From: Episyrphus balteatus | Taxonomy: Eukaryota > Arthropoda > Insecta > Diptera > Syrphidae | Assembly (NCBI RefSeq): GCF_945859705.1 | Contig: NC_079134.1 | Location: 67,390,625-67,454,624 of the forward strand | Direction: 5' to 3' | DNA length: 64,000 bases | Shown: positions 56,303-64,000 of the stretch, piece after piece | Layout: every line of letters begins with the position of its first letter | Numbering within the stretch: the first letter of the stretch is position 1 | The notes under the pieces: generated by a model | What the model was told of the DNA's origin: nothing | Databases searched by the model: none | The model's input: the letters and a program-made list of their open reading frames with translations, nothing else | Program-made: the position numbers and the translations under genes

Positions 56303-56697
56303 GTTTTTTCATGGTTTAATTAGGGTGCGCTTATACTTTTTTTTAAATTTTTATAGTTTTTAGCAATAAAGTTCATAAATATTGTTTGACTTTTATGCTA
56401 AAAGCAATAAAAAGTAATATTTAATATATTTTTTATTGATTTAAATTAAAAAAAGATTTTTTTCTGAAAATTTAATTTTATTTTTCAATTTTTGAATCAA
56501 CCGAATTTTTTTGTTCAACTCAATTGCGCACTGAGCGCATTGAGCAAAACTCCACAGTTGAATGTGTTAGTGCCATTTAAAATGCACGGGGAAACTACCA
56601 CATATAGCCACTGTGGAGTTTTTTCTCTCATTGCAGCTTGTAGGGTCGAAGAGAACAACCCCCCGAAGTCGGTTCTCTAGGTATTCCTTCCTCTATG
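56303..56697 (-). repeat. Right outer inverted end of the 21-kb block
   Basis: Mirror of 35552-35935, finishing TAGGTATTCCTTCCTCTATG at 56697. Immediately followed by an inverted copy of the first 38 or so bases of a type-2 end. Confidence 0.9.
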
Positions 56698-56736
56698 CAT
56701 AGAGGAAGGAATACCTAGAGAACCGACTCGTACCCC
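56698..56736. repeat. Inverted type-2 end abutting the block
   Basis: CATAGAGGAAGGAATACCTA followed by GAGAACCGACTCGTACCCCC, the complement of the unit ends at 40607 and others, truncated after about 39 bp. With the preceding end it makes a perfect spacer-less palindrome of 31-bp arms (56667-56728). Confidence 0.9.
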
Positions 56737-56886
56737 CTGAATAACGTCTAGTTTTTATTAAAAAATAGCAAAAAAAAAGATTAATGTAAAAATTCCAAAT
56801 TTAAATAAAAACACAACCATTTACTTTAAGAAATAGTTTTGTAGTGATTTATTAGGTCATAAGACCAATTGTACATTCGATTTGTA

Positions 56887-57738
56887 GGGGAGAGTGGCGG
56901 ACAGTGAGACACCCTTTTTTTAAATTGGTATATCTTAGAATGTTTTCGAGATAGCTTAACGAAACTTTGAAGTTAGTTTAAGACATATTTTATCTTAATG
57001 TTGCAAAAAAACTTATAGTTAAAGAATGAATGAGGGCATCACATTGGACTAAAATGTAGAAAAAGTCAAAACGTCTCACTGTTTGAAAGGGGTGCGATCA
57101 GTGAGACATTCTTAGGTGAAAAAAAAAATAACGAAAACGTCAAATAATTAGGTAATTGACAAGTATATACTTAATTAATTTATGTTACTTTAACCCATTT
57201 ATTCAAAAAAAAAAAACAAAAAGCCAAAAAAAAATGAAAGAAAAAACAATACGAAATCATTTTGAAGTCATGCTAAAATAATAGATTTTTTTAAAATCTA
57301 TATGTCTCACTGTTTGCTTTTTAAAAAACCTATGTCTCACTGTTTGCTTTTTAATAATGTCTCACTGTTTACTTTTTGTCATTTTTCGGAAAAATATAAA
57401 ATTACAAAAAACGAGAAGGAATTCTAATTCAATGATATTTTTTTATGAAAGAACATATAAATATAATACATATGTAAAAAAAGTTCTGTCCACTAACCAG
57501 ATTTTTTTGTGTTATACACTCTTTTTATAACACTCCAAAAACTACTTTCACCTGATTTTGTGTGATATTTTACGGCGGGGGAAAATGGACAGCTTTAATT
57601 AAGTCGGGACAAAATTAAAAGACGCAGACGGGGAAATAAACGTTTTGACCCAAACTAGCGTTACTGTGCTTATTTTCAGAAAAGAGAAAAATGGATTGTC
57701 TCACTGTTTGCACCGTCTCACTGTCCGCCACTCTCCCC
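56887..57738. mobile_element. 852-bp MITE with TA duplication and GTCTCACTG repeats
   Basis: The ends GGGGAGAGTGGCGGACAGTG and its mirror are inverted over at least 24 bp, flanked by TA (56885-56886 and 57739-57740). The motif GTCTCACTGTTTG or its complement occurs about six more times inside (57071, 57098, 57303, 57333, 57358, 57698), an array that could bind a transposase. No protein is encoded. TA duplication suggests a Tc1/mariner-type relationship. Confidence 0.85.
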
Positions 57739-57740
57739 TA

Positions 57741-59957
57741 TAGCAATTTCATTAATTTTATAACATTTTAATTTGTGGAATGTATTTAAATATCATTGCC
57801 ATGTACGTTAATAATATAATTTTGATTTAGTACTTTAGTACTTTTTGTGTACTTTTACGTACTTTCGTACATTCTCCCGCCTCGAAAAAATGATGAAATT
57901 ATCGGAATTTATTTTCGCCTGGTGCATACTGGCATTAATGTGGAATTCCAACCAAATCGTCATCAGGAACTGCTTTACCGACATCATAATTCATATTTCT
58001 CATTGCAATGGGAACATGAAAAGAGACAACATAATTAGTGCATTTGACAATTAAAGATAAACAAAGTCAACAATATAACAAAAAACAGAAATTAAATGAA
58101 TAATTTATATTTATCTCTGTTGCTACAATAAGACTTGAATGAATGACGATAGCATCGTTGCATTCATACACGTACACCCATAGCCGTTATCATCTCATAG
58201 TAAGTTGTAGTTTTACAAGAAGTAGTGCGGTCGTCGGTCGTGTGTGGTATTCTCGTGTGAATTTTAATAAATTTAATTAATTTAGTTTATATTGTTAAGT
58301 GCCGGTGTTTTTAATTTTCGTAGTTTTAATTAATAATTATGTGATGTAATCAATTCAGGTAAGTGTTTGTTGAATGTTGGTTTTTTTTTGAATGACTTTA
58401 ATTGTTATATCGGCGAAGTGAGCGCGCGCGCATTAAATAATAATATTTCGATCGCGGGTGTGCATGATTGGTGTGTGCATGAGTGTTGTGTGGCGAATAT
58501 ATTATTTTCATTTAAATTTCATTAAAAAAAATATAAATAAATTGGCTTTCTATGCCATTTGATTAAATATGGTGCTTTATATATATATATGTATGTGTAT
58601 AAAACAGATATGGCGTGATCGGTTATATATGTTTATATACCTGTTTATGTATTTGGTTATATACATACATAGCAAGGTAAATTTAAGTTCTAATTGGAAA
58701 GTGACTTCCAATGTATTATTTATTCGTGACGTACGTTGTTTGATTCAAATTGAGTGAGTTAAAGTTGAGTGATTTCAAATTAAAAGTGTTCATACAAGTA
58801 TGATACACAGTGATAATAAATTTTGTTTGACGTTTATAACAGTGGTGTACATTTTTTGTTGTTTACTTTTATTTGAATTGTTTTTTTGTTGACGAATTAA
58901 ATTTAATGAAATTAATTGGTGTTGCAATTTAATTGTTTTAATTCGGTGAAATTTAGTGTCGATGAATTAGTTTTCAGCATTGATACGATTTAATTATTAA
59001 AATGTTAATTAAATTTGTGATGAAATTTGTGAATTGTCTTCGACAAATTATTTTAATTGTGACGTCAGTTGCTGAATGCTGATTCGTGTTGACATTATTT
59101 TTTTTTTTTTAATTCAAGTGGTGAATAAATGGATTAGTGAATTGTTATTGTTGTATATGTGATTTTATATCATTTTGATGATTCGAATTAAATGTAATTT
59201 TGTGAATTTAATTAAATTTAAATAATTTAAATTATTGTTGTTGTATCTTATATTTTAATTATAAATGATGTTTGTATTCAATATTATTTTGTTTAATATG
59301 AATTGTTGTTTTAAATTTTAATTAAGTATAATTTTGATGAATTAAATTAAATGATGTATTTGTGAAATTGATTTTAATAAATTTAAGTACATTTAAATTG
59401 TTGTTTTAATTTATTTTAGTGATGATGCCGCTGACATTTTATTTGTTTACAATCATTTTGACAGTAGATTTGTGGATTGTGTTTTTTCTCAATTTGGTGC
59501 ATTTTACAATTCATAATTTGGATGATTTGTGTAATTTTGCAGTTTTAATTGAAATTAATTATTTTATTTGTTTTAATTATTTTAATGCTTGTGTTGTTGC
59601 AGAACATTATTTTGTTATTATTTTTTAAAGTTTTATGTGTTTTGTGACAACATTTTATTTTAATTCGAAGAAAAATTATTGTTGTTTTATAGTACTGTTA
59701 CAGTACATTTGTACTACAATAAATACAATTTTCAATTAAAAATGTTTTTTTATTTGATTTGAGCTAATGTTTTTAAATAATTTGTGTGTTATTTCGAAAT
59801 AATTTGGGGTTTTATTTTGAAATTTATTAATCGAGAGTGAAGATTTTGATTTTAATTTTGAATTAATTCAAGATTTTAATTTAAGATTTAATTTATTTTG
59901 CATCGATGGTGTTTGAATTTTGATGACTTGTTTTGCAGGCTGGCATTTACTTAATTT
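57741..59957. other. AT-rich region, probably containing the 3' LTR of the second BEL element
   Basis: No gene is supported; sequence is dominated by AATTTAATT-type words. Because the BEL element at 59958 onward reads leftward, its 3' LTR should lie here. On the minus strand TGCCAGCCTGCAAAACAAG (about 59926-59945) is a possible LTR start, but the partner LTR is outside the window and the borders cannot be fixed. A CA-rich stretch at 58161-58182 and a GC-richer GCGAAGTGAGCGCGCGCGC patch (58413-58431) stand out. Confidence 0.4.
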
Positions 59958-61470
59958 TTAAATTATTGTGGTTTCTGAAGTGGATTTGTTCGATGGTAGG
60001 AGACATATTTTTGCAATCGGTCGCTTCATGGATCCGTTTTTGGTTTTGACGGTGACAACGCGCACTAGGCCATCCGTTCCGGAATGAGTTGTCTCAATTC
60101 GGGCTAGATTCCAGTACGTGGGTGGTAGTCGCTCATCTTTAAGAAGAACTAAATCGCCAATCTTCGGCAATTCTTTTATTTGGGTCCATTTCGGACGTTG
60201 CTGAAGTCGGGACAGGTATTCTGAATTCCATTTTTGCCAAAACATTTCGGACATTAATTGAACGCGTCTCCAACGGTCCAAATGTGAGATGTTAGTGTTG
60301 GTTTCGCCTTTAGGCACGGCATGTAGCGATTCGCCGACTAGAAAGTGCGCAGGTGTGAGCGCATTCAAATCGTCTATGCTGTCGGATAGTGGGCATAGGG
60401 GTCTCGAATTCAAACACGCTTCTATTTGCGCTAGAAGCGTAGCGAGCTCCTCAAAGGTTAGCCTCTCCATTCCTACAACGCGTTTCAAGTGGTACTTGAC
60501 GGATTTCACACCCGCTTCCCATAATCCACCAAAGTGGGGAGAAGCCGGGGGAATAAAGTGCCAATTTGTACCATAGTTAGCTAGGGTTGTCGCGATTTCT
60601 TTAAAGTCGTGTTTTGCTTCATTTAACATCTTCGCTAGTTCGTTGTTAGCTCCAACGAAATTCGTTCCACAGTCACTGTAGACATGCTGGCAGCTTCCTC
60701 TTCTTGCAGTGAATCCTCGGAATGCGGTCAAAACTGCTTTGGTTGTCAAATCGGATACAACTTCCAAATGAATGGCCTTTGTTGCCAAACAAACAAATAC
60801 CGCGAAATATCCTTTTAGGATTTTCGCACCACGTGCCTTCCATGATTTAATGTCAATGGGACCTGCATAGTCGACCCCGGTATTTCTGAAAGGCCTAGCC
60901 ATACGCACTCTAGCAGCTGGTAAATTACCCATTAATTGCTGCATTTCAGATGCCTTTTGCCGGAAACAAGAAGTACACCTGAACAATTGATACTTGACGC
61001 TTCTTCTAATTTGCCCAATCCAATATCGTTGTCTGATATAGCTTATCATTTGTTGGATACCGCCATGAAGCGTATTTTTATGAGCTTCTCTGACAACCAA
61101 AGTCGTGAAGTGGTGGTTGTATGGGGTGTTGAGCATCGTAAGATAAAAGGGAGTTCTCTAAACGACCCCCAACTCTCAAGACCCCATCTATATCAATAAA
61201 TGCGTTTAATGAACTCAGACTTTTAGGCATTTTAGAATTTGCCTTGAAGTAGCTTAACTCTGTCTCAAACATTTCACTTTGGGCAGCTTTGACCATGAGA
61301 AGACGAGCTAATTCTAACTCCCATGGATAAAATGAACCGGTGATGATTCCATACAGTTTAGGACGACACTTAATGATGCAGCGGACACACGTAGCGATGA
61401 CTCTGGTTGCTCTTAGGAGATTTGAAGAATTGAAAATAGCCTGAAGGATATTGTCGCTTTCCAAAACATG
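59958..61470 (-). pseudogene. Second BEL element: integrase
   Basis: The 392-codon frame 59958-61136 contains zinc-binding His19, His24, Cys54 and Cys57, and the catalytic Asp89 (TGVDYAGP), Asp155 (VYSDCGTNF) and Glu207 (LWEAGVKSVK). A DUF5641-like C-terminus (RIETTHSGTDGLVRVVTVKT) ends at IAKICLLPSNK and a short tail. The upstream part (DIDGVLRVGGRLENSLLSYD) is in another frame, 61078-61464, so one frameshift lies near 61110. All catalytic residues are present. No env frame follows, unlike in the first BEL element. Confidence 0.9.
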
Positions 61471-61475
61471 TACAG

Positions 61476-62676
61476 TTAGTACCTTGACCGTGCGTTTTTC
61501 TTCTTCAGTGTCGGTTTCAACAGCCTGATCTGGAGAATCGAAATCCCATTTGCGATGCAGAAATTCTGGACCTTTCCACCAAGTTTGCAGCGACTGAAGT
61601 TCTGATGGAAGTACACCCCTGGACGCCAGATCGGCTGGGTTATGAAGCGTACCAACATGTCCTCAGCAATCGATCCCTACTAAACGCTGGATTTCGGACA
61701 CTCGATTGGACACGAATGTGGTCCATTTAGCAGGAGTTGCTCGTATCCACGCTAGAGCTATTGTGGAGTCCGTCCAAGAGTACATTTTGACATTTGGAAT
61801 CGCCAAAACTGCTGCCCCGTATGCCTTCATTGAAGCGTCACAAAATCCGTGCAGTTCGATCGCCATGTTGGTCGGACTTATATGAGTCCATCTGGGAATT
61901 CGAAGTCGCTCGATAAGAGGAAGATCTCGATAAAAAGCTTCCCATTCTTTCATTAAAGCCGTTGGAATTGGGTCATCCCAATTACAACCACGGTTCCATA
62001 GTCTTTGCATTATAATTTTTGCAGTGACGACACATAGTGAAATCCAACCAAGTGGATCAAACAGCTTGGCTATGGTCGATAATATTGACCTTTTTGTGTT
62101 TGCTTCTGTCGAAGGTTGGAGATTTTGATACGAAAAACAATCATCGATGGGAAACCAATTGATTCCGAGAGTTTTAACGTGGTTGGACAGGTTAAACGGA
62201 AGCTCAAAATCGAGTTCCCGGTCTTGAACTGGAATGTCTTCGACAAGTTCTTTAACATTGCTGGTTCATTTTCTTAAATTGAATCCCGCTGACGCTAAAA
62301 GTTGGCTGGCTTCATCACGTTTCTTTCGTGCCTCTTCGATCGAATCGGCACCACTGATCAGGTCATCGACATACATGTCTTCACGTACCACCTTCGCCCC
62401 TTCCGGAAAATTGTCGCTCTCATCATCAGCTACTTTTTTCAGGATCTTGATGGCAAGATATGGAGCACTCGCTGTTCCAAAAGTTACGGTGTTCATTTTC
62501 AAAATTCGTACTGGCGATGTTCTCTGCTCTCTCCACATAATCAGCTGATAGTATCGGTCTGGGAAACTTACCAAAATTTGCCGATACATCTTCTCTATGT
62601 TGGCCGTAAATGTGACTCGGTGAGTCCGCCATCTAAGAACTAGATCTATGATGCTAGTCTGCAATTTTGGACCCAC
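61476..62676 (-). pseudogene. Second BEL element: RT, A17-type region and RNase H
   Basis: Frame 62266-62676 gives RT (VTFTANIEKMYRQILV, VTFGTASAPYLAIK, YVDDLISGADS). Shifted frames at 62070-62258, 61663-62010 and 61476-61658 carry the A17-type region (HGFCDASMKAYGAAV) and the RNase H-like part (SWTDSTIALAWIRATPAKW), which the first BEL element has lost. At the junction with the upstream frame about 25 residues between YFLPH and SDGKSLNDRLL are missing. At least four frame breaks make it inactive. Confidence 0.87.
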
Positions 62677-64000
62677 CAGAAGACGGTCGTTGAGGGATTT
62701 CCCATCCGAAGCTTTTGAAGCTGATGTGGCAAGAAGTAGTTATAAGGTGTTGCCAAAACCGGGTCATTTGGATCTATTTCTTCCATATGGTTGAGGTCTT
62801 CGTACTCCTTAATACACTTTGTGTAATCCGCACAAAGTCTTGGATCGGCATCGAGTTTCTTTTCGAGAAGTTGTAATCGTCGAAGAGCGCCTTGTCGGCT
62901 GGAACCCATCGCTGGAAGACTTTCACCTTTGAACGGCAGCTTCACTTCATAACGCCCGTCAGGTAAACGCCTAGTGTGCTGTGAAAAATGCTCATCGCAA
63001 ACAATGTTGTCAAGGGTTTCATGTGTCTGGAACGGCATTTCTTCCATCTCACAAAACTTCTCCATCTGTGTGCATAATTCGGCAATTTGAAGAAAGCTGC
63101 GCACTTGCCGGGGAATTTCCGCTGGAACTTTCCCTAACACGATCCACCCTAATTGCGTATTTTGCGCGATCGGACCGATACCATCTAGAGGCCGTTTTAT
63201 TTCGGGTAAAAATATTTGGGCACAAACATCGCTTCCCAGTAGTAAGTCAATGGGAGCAGGCTCGTAGAGATGGGGATCTGCTAATGAGAGACCATCGAGA
63301 TGGTTCCATTGGCCATGTATCACGCGTTGGGTCGGGAGATGGCCAGTCAGCGACTTGAAGACCAATGCCTGAATGGCAATCTCGAACGTCGAGTGGCGGG
63401 ATGCAAGACTTACTTCGACGGAGTTATGCATTTTGCCACTGCTGACCAACCCTAACCCAGATACCTCGACCATGGTACGCCGCTTTTCTAGCTTCAGCAG
63501 TTGTGCAGCAGCTTCTGTGATGAAAGATCTTTCTGACCCAGTATCGATCAGAGCATGTAAAAGGCGTAGCCGGCCATCTGCACTTCGGGCCTTAACAACT
63601 GCTGTCGCTAGAAGCACCTGATGTGTTGTAAAACGATCACCATGCGACGTGTGGTAGTTAAAACTTTGTTGTTGTTGTTGACCCATTGGCTGGAACTCAG
63701 GCGCGTTCGGATTTACGGACGAGTATAACACGTTCGAGCTGAGTATATTAGCCTGAGCTGAAGTAGCTGCAGGCTGTGGTTGTTGTTGTGGTGTGTGTGT
63801 GCTGGAACTCGACTGATTAGAATGCAGCAATGTGTTGTGTCGTTGTTGACAGAAATGGCAGGAGCTGGAACTGGGACATTCGTGGAGAGAGTGTCTGTAA
63901 GAAAGGCAATTTTCGCAGACCTTTAACCTACGAACGACATCTCTTCGTCGCACATTGTCCATATCCAGGAACTGCTGACATCTCTTCAACGAGTGCTTCT
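62646..64000 (-). pseudogene. Second BEL element: gag zinc knuckles and protease, cut by window edge
   Basis: The 447-codon frame to 63989 begins inside gag with zinc-knuckle motifs (CENCLSYRHSLHEC, CHFCQQRHN), a glutamine-rich linker (QQQPQPAATSA, QQQQQ) and a retropepsin-like protease (LLHALIDTGSERSFIT, with DTGS). A long region follows with IDLLLGSDVCAQI and NTQLGWIVLGK. The capsid part lies beyond the window. This long frame is intact here. Codon use is less AT-rich than in the first BEL element, indicating a different family. Confidence 0.9.

Larger units (their letters stand above)
35552..56697. mobile_element. 21.1-kb inverted-end block enclosing a 4.6-kb tandem array
   Basis: The outer ends (35552-35935 and 56303-56697) are inverted copies of each other over about 385 bp. 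Between them lie four complete and one partial direct copies of a 4.59-kb unit. The first about 86 bp (35936-36021) are not part of the unit. No transposase or other recognisable protein was found on either strand. The layout suggests a non-autonomous large DNA element in which the interior was tandemly amplified, or nested insertions of a family into its own end. No flanking target duplication is seen, because the right flank is an inverted copy of the end itself. Confidence 0.75.

Noticed and set aside
35552..56697. Polinton/Maverick element
   Set aside because: Size and long inverted ends fit, but no polymerase B, integrase, ATPase or capsid sequence is visible, and the interior is a tandem array.
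58160..59950. Coding potential of AT-rich frames near the second BEL element
   Set aside because: Frames of about 60-70 codons rich in Phe, Leu, Ile and Asn are expected by chance in such AT-rich DNA, and none has a recognisable motif.
1..64000. CRISPR arrays, bacterial operons, ribosome binding sites
   Set aside because: The sequence is an animal genome rich in retroelements. No regularly spaced short repeats with unique spacers occur; the only regular repeat is the 4.6-kb unit.

Overview
This is an AT-rich eukaryotic window, almost certainly from an insect and probably a fly. The evidence is the repeat content (Jockey-, LOA- and I-type non-LTR elements, BEL/Pao and gypsy elements with env, many small inverted-repeat DNA elements) and a 63-nt intron of dipteran size. 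I see no intact host gene, no tRNA or rRNA gene and no CRISPR array. Nearly every long reading frame belongs to a broken transposable element, so this looks like a transposon graveyard such as pericentromeric DNA or a piRNA-cluster-like region. Layout. 1-2030: degraded non-LTR reverse transcriptase (+). 3529-4972: two inverted-repeat elements. 5318-8312: Jockey-type element (-). 8313-11870: LOA-type element (-) whose reverse transcriptase core is deleted. 12105-14159: two copies of a non-autonomous DNA element (called here CTC, ends CCCTTCAAGCAA), one of them interrupted by a Mutator-like MITE with a 9-bp target duplication. 15304-23794: a BEL/Pao element (-) with both LTRs, a tRNA-Trp primer site, gag, protease, RT, integrase and env remnants, inserted in a 264-bp tandem repeat. 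24195-30320: an env-bearing gypsy-type element (-) without gag, itself hit by three small insertions. 30871-33525: a DNA element whose ends carry TGTCGTATG motifs, containing a short LOA tail and an I-type fragment flanked by a 0.54-kb duplication. 35552-56697: the most unusual object, a 21.1-kb block with inverted ends of about 385 bp enclosing four complete and one partial direct copies of a unit of about 4.59 kb. 56887-57738: a TA-duplicating MITE. 59958-64000: a second BEL/Pao element (-) running off the window. In the 21-kb block every full unit ends with the same 31 bases as the outer termini, and every unit carries a near-perfect 74-bp-arm palindrome, other long hairpins, a Mutator-like MITE and a second inverted-repeat segment. 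The units look nearly identical by eye, so the amplification is recent. One CTC element sits in unit 4 only and dates later than the amplification. No transposase was recognised in the block. It may be a non-autonomous, foldback-like giant element, and its hairpins are candidates for double-stranded RNA or endo-siRNA production, but that is inference. All coordinates come from reading the sequence by eye. Element ends marked by target duplications are accurate to a few bases; ends of truncated elements are approximate.
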